Shown: piece after piece, positions 1 to 8,113 of the stretch | How positions within the stretch are numbered: the first letter of the stretch is position 1 | Layout: each line of letters starts with the position of its first letter | From: Nostoc linckia NIES-25 | GTDB lineage: Bacteria; Cyanobacteriota; Cyanobacteriia; Cyanobacteriales; Nostocaceae | Direction of reading: 5' to 3' | Length of the DNA: 64,000 nt | NCBI RefSeq assembly: GCF_002368035.1 | Contig: NZ_AP018222.1 | Coordinates: forward strand, 124,001-188,000 | The notes under the pieces: model-generated | The model's database searches: none | Told to the model about the DNA's origin: nothing | Seen by the model: only the letters and a program-made list of their open reading frames with translations | Translations under genes and position numbers: made by a program

Positions 1-4
1 ACTA

Positions 5-289
5 ATGATTGGAGAATTTCATAAACGCAATCAAAGTCCTGGTTTACATAACCCAGACTTCCGTCCACTACGTAGCCCTGTACCTTTGTTAGCTATCCGA
101 TTTATGGTTGAAGCAGACTTACCTTTTCTTCAAAGTCCCGCCGATCCACACTTACGCATTAGGTATCTGGAAGCTTATTTAAAGCGATTTGGTCATAGAT
201 TTACAGATGAGACTAGGTTTAAAACTGCTTATCAGGCATTGGCTTCAGCGAAAGAAGAAGTAGAAACGGCAAATCTAGTAAGTTATTAA
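5..289 (+). CDS. Uncharacterised protein, probably the C-terminal part of a longer gene
   Basis: The visible reading frame gives 94 residues and ends at TAA (287-289). The frame is still open at the left edge of the window (codon 2-4 is CTA), so the ATG at 5 may be internal and the gene may begin outside. The sequence has a Pro-rich start with the motif NPDFRPLRSPVPLLAIRFM, then a helical segment and a Lys/Glu-rich tail (ALASAKEEVETA). There is no signal peptide or membrane segment. I do not recognise the family with confidence. Coding character is good and the following spacer is clearly non-coding. No partner gene is visible in this window. Confidence 0.55.
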   Translation: MIGEFHKRNQSPGLHNPDFRPLRSPVPLLAIRFMVEADLPFLQSPADPHLRIRYLEAYLKRFGHRFTDETRFKTAYQALASAKEEVETANLVSY

Positions 290-491
290 AGTTTTAATCA
301 GCTATAAGTTATCACTTACCGCTGATAACTGATAACTGATATCAGACTTGTATTCGATATTTCCAGCAAATAACCTACCGTTTTGGCTGTTTATTGTGTG
401 TTTTGTGTTCCCTGTTTTATTCTAAAAATTTATCAAAGATTCCAGTGCGCCACTTCAAGCATTACTGAAATCTGATTTCTAGCTTTTTGAT

Positions 492-719
492 TTAACTGAC
501 TTGACGACCTTGACAGATAGTTGCAGTCAAGCGTAGGACTATACCATCATGATGAACAGCCATCGCATCAGCTAGTTTACCTAGTTCGAGACTACCGCGA
601 TCGCCAAATATGTGAATAGCTTTCGCTGGATTACTGGTAAATAGTAGCATCGCTTCGTAAATCGACTTACCAGTTTTATCAGCAATCAGAAAGGTAGCTT
701 GCAGCAGGCTTTGGGGAAC
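492..719 (-). pseudogene. Relic of a PhnM-like amidohydrolase (C-terminal 75 codons)
   Basis: Read on the minus strand, 492-719 is open for 75 codons and ends in TAA, but has a stop immediately upstream (720-722) and no start. The translation contains SNPAKAI, then DRGSLELGKLADAMAV, then ICQGRQV at the end. This is the layout of the C-terminus of PhnM (ribose 1-methylphosphonate 5-triphosphate diphosphatase), whose family pattern is NPARAxGLxDRGxLxxGKxADLV followed by a short return to the metal-dependent hydrolase fold. The metal-binding N-terminal three quarters are absent. A 113-bp palindromic element begins 9 bp upstream, so the gene was probably truncated near that insertion. No other phn gene is present. 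NagA-type deacetylases share this tail pattern and are the alternative. Confidence 0.5.
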
Positions 720-727
720 TTATATTC

Positions 728-840
728 AGGACTTACGCACTCAGATCCCCCAACCCCCTTAAAAAGGGGGCTTTAGACTTCCCCCCTTTTTAAGGGGGGT
801 TAGGGGGGATCTAGGTTTGAGGCTTCAGTGCGTAAGTCCT
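728..840. repeat. MITE-like palindromic element, family A (TIR AGGACTTACGCACT)
   Basis: It has perfect 14-bp terminal inverted repeats, AGGACTTACGCACT at 728-741 and its complement at 827-840. The interior is a second palindrome with arms of the type GATCCCCCAACCCCCTTAAA. It is 113 bp long with no coding capacity. Related termini are seen at 2124-2264 and 14723-14814. It lies at the truncated end of the phnM-like relic. Confidence 0.75.
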
Positions 841-969
841 AATATTAAATCTCTTTTTCTTCTTTGCGCCTACCCTTCAAGAAGCTGCTTCTCTACGAGA
901 CGCTGCACGAACGCGTCTATGCGCCTTTGCGCGATCGAAATAATTAACTAACACCAAATAACAGAGAGT

Positions 970-1389
970 TTACAATTTATCCTCAAAAAACACCATACCT
1001 TCATAAGGAACTTCTCTAGTTGCAGCAATTCGGGAAAACAAATCACCTACATGCAATTCCAACTTATGAAAATCTGGATCGAGAATATATAATGAATCTC
1101 CCTCGCTGATATTTTCTTTCCACTTTTGCACGCCTAAAGAAATCAGGCGATCGCTATATTTTTGAAACTCTTCTTCGGGAACGCTAAAAGCAATATGAGT
1201 ATAGTCAACCGCAGGATTTGTACGGGTATTTGCATCTAAAGATAGGCACAACCACAAATCACCTGCGAGTAAATAAGCGCCTTTTTCCCATTTGGCGATC
1301 GCTCGACAACCAAGAATTTTGGTGTAAAACTCAAAAGATTTTTCCACATCGGAAACTGACAAAGTAATATGATTAATTCCTGTAATCAT
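970..1389 (-). CDS. FosA-family glyoxalase/bleomycin-resistance (VOC) protein
   Basis: A 139-residue single-domain VOC-fold protein very like FosA, the Mn-dependent glutathione transferase that opens the epoxide of fosfomycin. Two beta-alpha-beta-beta-beta units are visible. The three expected metal ligands are present at FosA-like positions: His7 (TGINHITL), His65 (DYTHIAF) and Glu111 (KLELHVGD). The FosA-type segment KWKENISEGDS is also conserved, and the length matches FosA (about 135-140). The start at 1389 places MITGINH at the N-terminus as in the family. It is monocistronic and divergent from the CYTH gene. Whether it confers fosfomycin resistance or acts on another electrophile cannot be told from sequence, because chromosomal FosA-like proteins are common. 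Confidence 0.85.
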   Translation of the reverse strand: MITGINHITLSVSDVEKSFEFYTKILGCRAIAKWEKGAYLLAGDLWLCLSLDANTRTNPAVDYTHIAFSVPEEEFQKYSDRLISLGVQKWKENISEGDSLYILDPDFHKLELHVGDLFSRIAATREVPYEGMVFFEDKL

Positions 1390-1530
1390 TGAAACCCAGA
1401 TTAAATTTAGCTTTCCTCATCTTGAATTTTGAATTCATTTACCCTTCATTTGTCGCTGCTCTGTAGTAACCAGGTCATACTATTTTCGATTTTGTAGTAT
1501 AAATAAACTAGGAATTGGAGATTGAGTAAA

Positions 1531-1995
1531 ATGCCGCAAGAAATAGAGCGAAAATATTTAGTGATTGGGGATGATTGGAGAAGTTTAGCTGAAGGTAGTA
1601 TCTATCGTCAGGGATATATTCCTACACAAGATAAAGTGACTGTACGTGTCCGGATAATAGGAGAAAAAGGGTATTTGACAATTAAAGGCCCTACTGTTCA
1701 ATATTCGAGACTAGAGTTTGAGTATCCTATTCCGATTCAAGATGCTCAAGAAATGCTTGAGAAATTGTGTCAACGTCCATTTATAGAAAAAATTAGATAT
1801 AAGATACAATCGGGCAGCTTGATTTGGGAAATAGATGAGTTTGAGGGTGCTAACAAAGGGCTAATATTAGCAGAAGTTGAACTCAGCGACGAAAATCAAG
1901 AAATTGAACTACCAAACTGGATTGGAGAAGAAGTCTCTCATGATTCCAGATATTACAACAGCAATTTAGTAAAACATCCTTTTTCAGAATGGTAA
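1531..1995 (+). CDS. CYTH-domain protein (triphosphate tunnel metalloenzyme)
   Basis: A 154-residue protein that begins with the CYTH signature EIERKYLV (ExExK), which in triphosphate tunnel metalloenzymes binds the triphosphate and metal. Alternating basic and acidic strands follow (VRVRIIG, LTIKGP, RLEFEY, IDEF, AEVEL), as expected for an eight-strand tunnel. The family includes inorganic triphosphatases and class IV adenylate cyclases. The short length and the lack of a CHAD domain favour a stand-alone tripolyphosphatase-like enzyme. I start at ATG 1531 because GGAG at 1517-1520 is well spaced for it. A TTG at 1522 would add three residues but sits too close to that site. The neighbours give no functional hint. 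Confidence 0.85.
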   Translation: MPQEIERKYLVIGDDWRSLAEGSIYRQGYIPTQDKVTVRVRIIGEKGYLTIKGPTVQYSRLEFEYPIPIQDAQEMLEKLCQRPFIEKIRYKIQSGSLIWEIDEFEGANKGLILAEVELSDENQEIELPNWIGEEVSHDSRYYNSNLVKHPFSEW

Positions 1996-2123
1996 TTGTT
2001 GACCAAATAATTATGAATTATAAATTATGAATTCTTCTTCAAGCAGATTTTAGACAATTTATGTTCAGTTATTGGCAGCGATCGCCCCTCGCCTTTGCCC
2101 TACCGACCTATGATAACACCTGC

Positions 2124-2264
2124 ATAACTTACCCACAGCTAACGAAAGTAGCGGTAATACCCTGCGGGTTCGCTCTTAGCGTTCTCGCAGAGTAGCCGCT
2201 GTGCGTCTACATGAATTACCGCAACGCTTGAATAAGGTTTTCAGTCACATATTGCGTAAGTCCT
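2124..2264. repeat. Family A palindromic element interrupted by a 52-bp insertion
   Basis: The outer parts match the 92-bp element at 14723-14814 (segments AACGAAAGTAGCGGTAAT and ATTACCGCAACGCTTGAATA, right end ATTGCGTAAGTCCT). In this copy about 52 bp (2159-2210) separate GCGGTAAT from ATGAATTACC, where the other copy has only two bases. The insert is GC-rich and self-complementary in part (CCCTGCGGG, CTCGCAGAG). The rest of the 1996-2774 spacer is non-coding apart from the hairpin at 2521-2556. Confidence 0.65.
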
Positions 2265-2520
2265 GACCTGAAATAACTTTAGCTTCCGATGAAAGTTAGG
2301 CTATGCAAAACGCAACTCAACACAGCAACGTGTGTGTTGAGTTTTGTTCCTGAAACATCACTTGTTTTGAGTCAGGAAACTTTTCCATAAGTAGAGCGAT
2401 CGCAACCTTTAATCGATACCATTTCTTTGTAAGGCTGCGCCTAATTTCCTTGACTTAATATCAATAAAATTTTTAATCGCCTCTTGTTTTTTAGCACAAT
2501 CTATGCAAATCTCATAAATA

Positions 2521-2556
2521 TATAATACGGTAAATTGACTGATTTACCGTATTATA
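2521..2556. promoter_or_regulatory. 15-bp perfect inverted repeat upstream of the AprA-like gene
   Basis: TATAATACGGTAAAT (2521-2535) and its exact complement (2542-2556) are separated by 6 nt. No T-run follows, so it is unlikely to be a rho-independent terminator. It lies about 220 bp before the flavoprotein/ferredoxin pair. An operator or an RNA hairpin is possible. I match it to no known regulator site. Confidence 0.4.
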
Positions 2557-2774
2557 TGTAAGAAATTGACTAGATTAGCCAATAAACTCGAATTTAGTTA
2601 CTTGAGAGTATGTCTGAGAGTGGGGACTGGGGACTAGGTACAAGTGGAGAAAGAGTACAGGGCACTCAGGATAATTCTTCTTAATCCTGAGCGCTCAATG
2701 ATGAAAACGGACAGAGAACGCAGTATTGGAAGTTAGCCCTAGTACCCAATCACCAAAATTTAGGAGATAAAATC

Positions 2775-4421
2775 ATGGATGCATATCAATCTGAGTCAGG
2801 CAAGAGTTATACCATTTCTTCGCAACTGAATTTAGAGGCTGATGTTCTAGTCATTGGGGGCGGGCCATCAGCGACTTGGGCGGCTTGGAATGCTGCTGCC
2901 CAAGGAGCAAAAGTGATACTGGTAGACAAAGGCTACTGCGGTACGAGTGGAGCAACAGCACCCTCTGGTACTGGTGTTTGGTATGTGCCTCCCGATCCAC
3001 AACAGCGGGAAGAGGCTATGGCTAGTCGGGAAGCTTTAGGAGGCTATTTGTCAGAACGCTCTTGGATGGAGCGCGTATTGGATCGTACTTATACAAATCT
3101 GAATAAACTCTCAGATTGGGGCTATCCATTTCCTGTGGATGATGAAGGTCGCCCCCATCGGCGATCGCTCCAGCAAGCTCATGATTACATGCGGCTAATG
3201 CGTAAAAAAATTACCAAAGCTGGCGTGAAAATACTCGACCACAGTCCAGCTTTAGAACTACTGGTAGACGCAGCAGGCGCAGTTGCTGGGGCGCGGGGGA
3301 TTTGCCGCCAAACAGGCGATCGCTGGCAAGTCAAGTCTGGAGCAGTGGTAATTGCTACTGGTGGCTGTGCCTTCCTGAGTAAAGCTTTAGGCTGTAACGT
3401 CCTCACAGGAGATGGTTATTTGATGGCAGCTGAAGCTGGTGCCGAAATGTCAGGCATGGAATTTTCCAATGCCTACGCCCTATCGCCGGCTTTTTCCTCA
3501 GTGACCAAAGGAGCTTATTATCGTTGGGCAACCTTTTACTACGAAGATGGCACAGAAATTGAAGGTGCCGGTTCGCAAAGAGGGCGATCGATTATTGCGC
3601 GTACCCTACTCACCCAACCCGTTTATGCTCGTCTGGACAAAGCAACTCCCGAAATTGAAGCGATGTTGCGGACTATCCAACACAACTTCTTACTGCCATT
3701 CGATCGCATGGGCATTAATCCCTTCACTCAACTTTTCCCTGTAACTCTGCGTTTGGAGGGAACGGTACGCGGTACAGGTGGAATTCGGATTGTTGATTAT
3801 AACTGCGCTACCACCGTACCCGGTCTTTATGCTGCTGGTGATGCTGCAACGCGAGAATTAATTTGTGGTGGTTTTACTGGTGGTGGTAGTCATAACGCTG
3901 CTTGGGCAACCTCTTCGGGATATTGGGCCGGTGAAGCAGCAGCAAACTACGCCCGTCAACTAGGAACTAAAGCCAATCAACGTTCCGTCCGAGGACTGGG
4001 AGAAACTGGGGTAGCTTCCGAAAAAGGTAGCAGCAATAGCTTTGTTCCCTCAGAAGTGACTAAAGCAGTCCAAGCCGAAGTATTCCCCTACGATCGCAAC
4101 TTATTCCGCACCGAAAAAGGATTGACACAATCCCTCGATCGCCTACATCAGTTGTGGAAAGAAGTCCGCAACACCCAAGCTGTGCCAGAAAATCAAGCTG
4201 TCCAAGCTAGGGAAGCCACTGCAATGCTAGCAACTGCCAGGTGGATGTACGCTAGCGCCCTTGAACGTAAAGAAACTCGCGGGATGCACAAACATCTAGA
4301 CTATCCAGAACAAGACCCGAACCAATACCACCGCCTACTGAGTGGGGGTCTAGATCGAGTCTGGGTCAAGCCCCAAAAACTACAAACTGCCGTTAAGGAA
4401 AGGGAGTTAGTAACGCTGTGA
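2775..4421 (+). CDS. FAD-dependent oxidoreductase, AprA/fumarate-reductase-like
   Basis: A 548-residue flavoprotein of the succinate dehydrogenase/fumarate reductase/APS reductase alpha-subunit superfamily. The N-terminus has the ADP-binding Rossmann motif VIGGGPSATWAAW (residues 27-39) and an acidic residue at the end of the second strand (LVDKG, D51). A second FAD-contact region GLYAAGDAATRE and the segment GGFTGGGSHN lie in the C-terminal part. There is no signal peptide or heme motif, so it should be cytosolic. It is translationally coupled to a two-cluster ferredoxin (4-bp overlap), like AprA-AprB. No sat, dsr or qmo genes are nearby, so a true APS reductase role is not supported. Similar pairs in aerobes probably oxidise or reduce a small carboxylate or sulfur compound. 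Substrate unknown. ATG 2775 follows GGAGA. Confidence 0.8.
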   Translation: MDAYQSESGKSYTISSQLNLEADVLVIGGGPSATWAAWNAAAQGAKVILVDKGYCGTSGATAPSGTGVWYVPPDPQQREEAMASREALGGYLSERSWMERVLDRTYTNLNKLSDWGYPFPVDDEGRPHRRSLQQAHDYMRLMRKKITKAGVKILDHSPALELLVDAAGAVAGARGICRQTGDRWQVKSGAVVIATGGCAFLSKALGCNVLTGDGYLMAAEAGAEMSGMEFSNAYALSPAFSSVTKGAYYRWATFYYEDGTEIEGAGSQRGRSIIARTLLTQPVYARLDKATPEIEAMLRTIQHNFLLPFDRMGINPFTQLFPVTLRLEGTVRGTGGIRIVDYNCATTVPGLYAAGDAATRELICGGFTGGGSHNAAWATSSGYWAGEAAANYARQLGTKANQRSVRGLGETGVASEKGSSNSFVPSEVTKAVQAEVFPYDRNLFRTEKGLTQSLDRLHQLWKEVRNTQAVPENQAVQAREATAMLATARWMYASALERKETRGMHKHLDYPEQDPNQYHRLLSGGLDRVWVKPQKLQTAVKERELVTL

Positions 4422-4813
4422 TTGAACTAGTTAGCGAATCTCGCTGTATTAAATGTAATATTTGTGTTTCTGCTTGCCCCACCAACGTTTTTGACAAAGT
4501 ACCAGACGGGCCGCCAAGAATTGCTCGTAAAAGCGACTGCCAAACCTGCTTTATGTGCGAGTTGTATTGTCCAGCCGATGCTCTCTTCGTTGCCCCACAA
4601 GCAGATGAGTCCGTCCCAGTAGACGAACAGGCTCTTATAGAAGCTGGATTTTTGGGCGGATATCGGGAAACCTTGGGCTGGAAACCTGGAGGCACTCCAG
4701 CAGGCGTGAGAGAACAATCTGCCCGAATGTTTATTGGTCGGAGCAATTTACCTACTGATTCTCAGGGCAGAATTCAGCCTTGGAGCAGCCAGCCTAATTC
4801 CCAGCCAAACTAA
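4418..4813 (+). CDS. 2x[4Fe-4S] ferredoxin, AprB-like partner of the upstream flavoprotein
   Basis: A 131-residue iron-sulfur protein. Two complete cluster motifs are visible: C10-x2-C13-x2-C16-x3-C20-P and C41-x2-C44-x2-C47-x3-C51-P, typical of bacterial 2[4Fe-4S] ferredoxins. The C-terminal 80 residues are a Pro/Gln-rich extension without cysteines (GWKPGGTPAGVREQ), comparable to the tail by which AprB subunits wrap around AprA. The GTG start at 4418 overlaps the TGA of the upstream gene (GTGA), so the two are almost certainly co-translated and form one complex, the ferredoxin passing electrons to or from the FAD. The redox partner and pathway are unknown. Confidence 0.85.
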   Translation: MIELVSESRCIKCNICVSACPTNVFDKVPDGPPRIARKSDCQTCFMCELYCPADALFVAPQADESVPVDEQALIEAGFLGGYRETLGWKPGGTPAGVREQSARMFIGRSNLPTDSQGRIQPWSSQPNSQPN

Positions 4814-4829
4814 CTAAATGAGCGCTTAT

Positions 4830-4862
4830 AGATCCCCGACTCCTCCAAGAAGTCGGGGATCT
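4830..4862 (+). terminator. Stem-loop downstream of the AprAB-like pair
   Basis: AGATCCCCGACT (4830-4841) and AGTCGGGGATCT (4851-4862) form a 12-bp stem with a 9-nt loop, 17 bp after the ferredoxin stop. No T-run follows. A degenerate relative of this hairpin is found at 7988-8018, so it may be a dispersed repeat that also terminates transcription. Confidence 0.45.
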
Positions 4863-5320
4863 GACCGCTAGCGATCGCAATTCTATGGGAGCCTACCCTT
4901 TATTCACACCCTTTACTCAGGGAATTATTGCTCTGGTGTAACCAACAACAGACAAAAAACGATCTCAACTCTATCGATTTGAAGTTCTTAATTATAACAT
5001 TATTCTCTAGGTCTTTTAAATTTGATAACTATATTTGCAATAATAATTATTAGTTTGACTATAAAAAATAGTTAAATCAAAAATGATGGCATTCCAAATT
5101 TACTAGTTTATTAATTTATTTAGGAGATTTTCAAATTTAGTTATTATCAATACTACACTATGAGATTAATTAACTGTAACCTAAATAATTGTGATGATAG
5201 CAAGCAAAAATTTTTTAACTTTTGATTCAGGCTGAAACTTCTCCATTAAAGTATTTTCAATGGTTTGATTTTCTCTAGTCAAACCAAGAACGCCGGAATC
5301 ATTGATAACAAAGTTCTTCA
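4863..5320. other. AT-rich spacer without recognisable genes
   Basis: Very AT-rich DNA, especially 4980-5220, with many short A/T runs and no ORF, tRNA or inverted repeat of note. It could hold a promoter for the small ORFs that follow, but I can define no boxes. Confidence 0.5.
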
Positions 5321-5527
5321 TTGCTGTCATGCCGAACAAATGTCGCCGCCAGACAAAGATTAGCTATATTCAACCGACTAGCTAGTCAGTTTCTAGCTGG
5401 AGAAATCAGCAAAGCTTATTTAATACTTAAGTTGACTAAGCAAGCTGATATAAACGCTCTCAAGAAGGCGAATTTGCAATACAGCTATATTAGTGGAGAA
5501 AAAACCAATGTTTTTTGGACAATTTGA
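5321..5527 (+). CDS. Possible small hypothetical protein (68 aa)
   Basis: An open frame from TTG 5321 gives a basic, mostly helical 68-residue peptide (AARQRLAIFNRLASQFL, then AYLILKLTKQADINAL). Codon use looks genuine, but the start is a TTG without a clear ribosome-binding site and the family is unknown to me. It overlaps the next small ORF in another frame, so one of the two may be spurious, or both may be remains of a frameshifted gene. Confidence 0.3.
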   Translation: MLSCRTNVAARQRLAIFNRLASQFLAGEISKAYLILKLTKQADINALKKANLQYSYISGEKTNVFWTI

Positions 5528-5714
5528 AAGAGAATCTTTATATGGAGAAATTTGGTCAGTTTGGCAAACAACCAAATTACCAGAACATCTACAGTTATTG
5601 GTGGATCGAGAGCAAGTAAAATACGATATATGGGAATTGCAAAGCGAAAAGTCTGATTCTAAGACTACTCCTGTCAGTGGCGATCGCACTTCTAGCGATT
5701 CACAAAATATTTGA
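5508..5714 (+). CDS. Possible small hypothetical protein (68 aa)
   Basis: From ATG 5508 the frame encodes MFFGQFERESLYGEIW, then an acidic stretch and a hydrophilic tail. GTGGAG at 5492-5497 is a plausible ribosome-binding site. An earlier GTG (5493) is in frame but lies on that site. I do not recognise the protein. Its start overlaps the previous ORF by 20 bp. It is listed because no better gene occupies 4814-5978. Confidence 0.3.
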   Translation: MFFGQFERESLYGEIWSVWQTTKLPEHLQLLVDREQVKYDIWELQSEKSDSKTTPVSGDRTSSDSQNI

Positions 5715-5978
5715 CCAGAAAAAGGCAAAGGGCAGGAGGCAGGAGGCAGGAGGAATGAATTTATTTTCCTCTGCCAAAAGCGTCACAGAGCAACTAAATT
5801 TATTTATGAAAAATAGGGAAATATATATTTCGAGATTGTTGCACAAGAAATATTGCGTCCTTATTAAATCCCCTAAATTTATTTATGAGGATTCCCTCCT
5901 GCCTCCTTAACCCACGCTTTTTGAATTCATACTGCAAACCTATTGAGCATCACATAGCAAGAGAAGGAATCAATAACG

Positions 5979-7046
5979 ATGCCACACCTGTTTGAACCAT
6001 TCAGGATTCGTGAAGTTACTTTTCGCAACCGCATCGCTGTTTCACCGATGTGTCAATATTCAAGTACAAATGGATATGCCAACGATTGGCATATGATACA
6101 TCTGGCTTCTCGTGCAGTTGGCGGTGCAGGTATAGTGCTAACAGAAGCAGCAGCTGTGGAACCAGGTGGACGTATTAGCCCCCAAGATTTGGGCATTTGG
6201 TCAGATGCACACATCCCAAGTTTAGCCAAGATTGTGGGATTGATTCACAACTTTGGAGCTGTTGCAGGTATCCAACTTGCTCATGCAGGTAGAAAGGCCA
6301 GCACCGCCAAACCGAGTAAGGGAGGAAAAGTACTCGATGAATCTCAGGAAGGTTGGCGTCCCTTGGTTTCCAGCAGTGCGATCGCTTTTAGCAAAGATAG
6401 CCCTGTGCCCGAAGCCTTAAGTATTGAGGGAATTCAAGAAGTTATTGACGCCTTTATTCAAGCTGCTAAACGTTCTCTGCAAGTCGGCTTCAAGGTTGTT
6501 GAAATCCATGCAGCCCACGGTTATTTGCTGCACCAGTTTCTCTCACCCCTGTCTAACCATCGTGAAGATGATTATGGTGGTAGCTTTGAAAACCGTACTC
6601 GTTTGTTAATAGAAGTAGTTCAAGCAGTCCGAGAGGTTTGGCCTCAAACACATCCACTTTGGGTACGCATTTCCGCCACCGACTGGGTAGACAAGGGTTG
6701 GGACATTGAGCAGAGTATCGCTTTAAGTGACAAACTGAAGTCTCTAGGAGTCGATCTCATCGATACTTCATCAGGGGGGCTAATTCCAGGGATCAACATC
6801 CCAGTTAAACCTGGTTATCAAACTCAATTTGCCGAACGCATCCGCCGTGAAGCTAATATCCATACAGGAGCCGTAGGGTTAATTACATCTCCAGAACAAG
6901 CTGACGAACTGATTCGCAAAGAAGCAGCTGATATAGTGCTGTTGGGACGGGAATTACTCCGCAACCCTTATTGGCCGCATTTAGCAGCCAAACAACTCGG
7001 ACACGATAAACTTTGGCCTGTTCAATATGACCGCGCTTGGCTGTGA
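5979..7046 (+). CDS. namA: Old yellow enzyme family NADPH dehydrogenase (YqjM/NamA type)
   Basis: A 355-residue FMN-dependent TIM-barrel enzyme that reduces the C=C bond of alpha,beta-unsaturated aldehydes and ketones, and sometimes nitro compounds. The thermophilic-like/YqjM subclass is indicated by SPMCQYSS near the N-terminus (redox-tuning Cys), by the substrate-binding His pair in EIHAAHGYLLHQFLSP, and by the signature NHREDDYGGSFENR. The phosphate-binding end of FMN is seen in VGLITSPEQAD and VLLGRELLRNPYW. The length fits the family. ATG 5979 is preceded by AGAAGGA. It stands alone, so its role is probably detoxification of reactive electrophiles. Confidence 0.9.
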   Translation: MPHLFEPFRIREVTFRNRIAVSPMCQYSSTNGYANDWHMIHLASRAVGGAGIVLTEAAAVEPGGRISPQDLGIWSDAHIPSLAKIVGLIHNFGAVAGIQLAHAGRKASTAKPSKGGKVLDESQEGWRPLVSSSAIAFSKDSPVPEALSIEGIQEVIDAFIQAAKRSLQVGFKVVEIHAAHGYLLHQFLSPLSNHREDDYGGSFENRTRLLIEVVQAVREVWPQTHPLWVRISATDWVDKGWDIEQSIALSDKLKSLGVDLIDTSSGGLIPGINIPVKPGYQTQFAERIRREANIHTGAVGLITSPEQADELIRKEAADIVLLGRELLRNPYWPHLAAKQLGHDKLWPVQYDRAWL

Positions 7047-7304
7047 TGGGAATTGGGGACTGGGGATTATGAGATGGTTTGGCAGGTTGCCAAATAGAAA
7101 TGCGATCGCCTTAAATATTACAAATCTATTTCTAGCCCTTGAGGCGATCGCAACTGCCCATTCAAACAAAATTATTTGATATTTTAAGAAGTAAAGGAAG
7201 TAGGGATCGATGCGATCGCGAGTGTGTCAACATAATTTATGGGATTATAAAATCGAAAGGTAGATTAACCTAAATCTACATAAATATGAAATTGAGGCAA
7301 CGGT

Positions 7305-7913
7305 GTGAGCACATTCTTATCTAGTGTGGCTGTATTACTCTCTACTTTGGCTTTAGGATGTAGCGGTTATGTAGCTTATGAAGTTTTCACGCTGCGGGAG
7401 ACGCTAAATGCCACTAACACTAATACACTAAGCAATAGCACTCCCACTCAAGTACCAAGTCCTACAACTACAACTTCTTCACAAGAACCAACAGCATCAC
7501 CATCGCCAGCTACTGCTACTACCTCAGCAATTCAACCCGGTCAATTTGTGCAGCCTGCTTTTGGCAAGAAGGCAGAAGTGGAATTACTTTCAGCCAAGCG
7601 AATTAAAGATCCACAAACTGGAAACCGTGATGTCATAAATGTGCAAATGCGTATCCGTCGGCTTGCCACAGACGGAGTTGTTGGTAGTGATATCATATCT
7701 ATTTCTAGTACAACAGCCCGTAACCCTGACACTAGCGAAACATACAAAGGAGTTGCTTTAGATCGCTCAACAGGAAGCGTTTCTTTGTTCCAAGTACGTC
7801 CACAAGCCTCAGCAGATGCTTATGTCTGGCTAAGAGTTCCCGATGGTGTCAATAATTTGGACATTTTTGTGCCAGATACAGCCGCATTTAAAAATGTACC
7901 AATTTCACTTTAG
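7305..7913 (+). CDS. Membrane-anchored protein with Thr/Ser/Pro linker, unknown function
   Basis: A 202-residue protein starting at GTG 7305. Residues 1-26 form one hydrophobic segment (LSSVAVLLSTLALGC) followed by a Thr/Ser/Pro-rich linker (about residues 38-80) and a compact beta-rich C-terminal domain of about 120 residues (VELLSAKRIKDPQTGNRD, VINVQMRIRRL). This looks like an anchored extracytoplasmic domain, perhaps of the DUF4352-like immunoglobulin-fold type. That is a guess from the strand pattern only. The Cys after LALG is not a good lipobox, because Ala rather than Leu stands at -3. It is monocistronic. Confidence 0.65.
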   Translation: MSTFLSSVAVLLSTLALGCSGYVAYEVFTLRETLNATNTNTLSNSTPTQVPSPTTTTSSQEPTASPSPATATTSAIQPGQFVQPAFGKKAEVELLSAKRIKDPQTGNRDVINVQMRIRRLATDGVVGSDIISISSTTARNPDTSETYKGVALDRSTGSVSLFQVRPQASADAYVWLRVPDGVNNLDIFVPDTAAFKNVPISL

Positions 7914-7987
7914 ATAGTTAAGTAACTCCCCACTAAAAGAGCCAGAATACAGCGGCGGAGCATTTATTCTTTCTTGATAACGTGCAA

Positions 7988-8018
7988 GATTCCCAACTTC
8001 TTCATAAAGTCGGGAATC
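7988..8018 (+). terminator. Hairpin downstream of the anchored protein gene
   Basis: GATTCCCAACTT (7988-7999) pairs with AAGTCGGGAATC (8007-8018) with one mismatch. It resembles the stem-loop at 4830-4862 and stands 74 bp after a stop codon. No T-run follows, so termination is only suggested. Confidence 0.35.
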
Positions 8019-8113
8019 CGAACAACTCAAGTCCAACAAAATTATTTCATGCTTTAAATTAGCAACCTCAAATTAATGATGGTAGATGACTGAGGCTGCA
8101 ATTTCAAGCATGA

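Noticed and set aside
4393..4746. 117-codon frame antisense to the ferredoxin gene
   Set aside because: Shadow of the AprB-like gene, whose two cluster motifs prove the plus strand.
5677..5910. 77-codon frame with GRRQEAGG-type sequence
   Set aside because: Coded by a GGCAGGAGGCAGGAGG tandem repeat; no real start site.
7102..7151. Pairs of HIP1 sites as terminators or hairpins (also 8856-8892, 18346-18385)
   Set aside because: HIP1 is itself palindromic and very frequent, so any two copies can pair. The few extra complementary bases are weak evidence.
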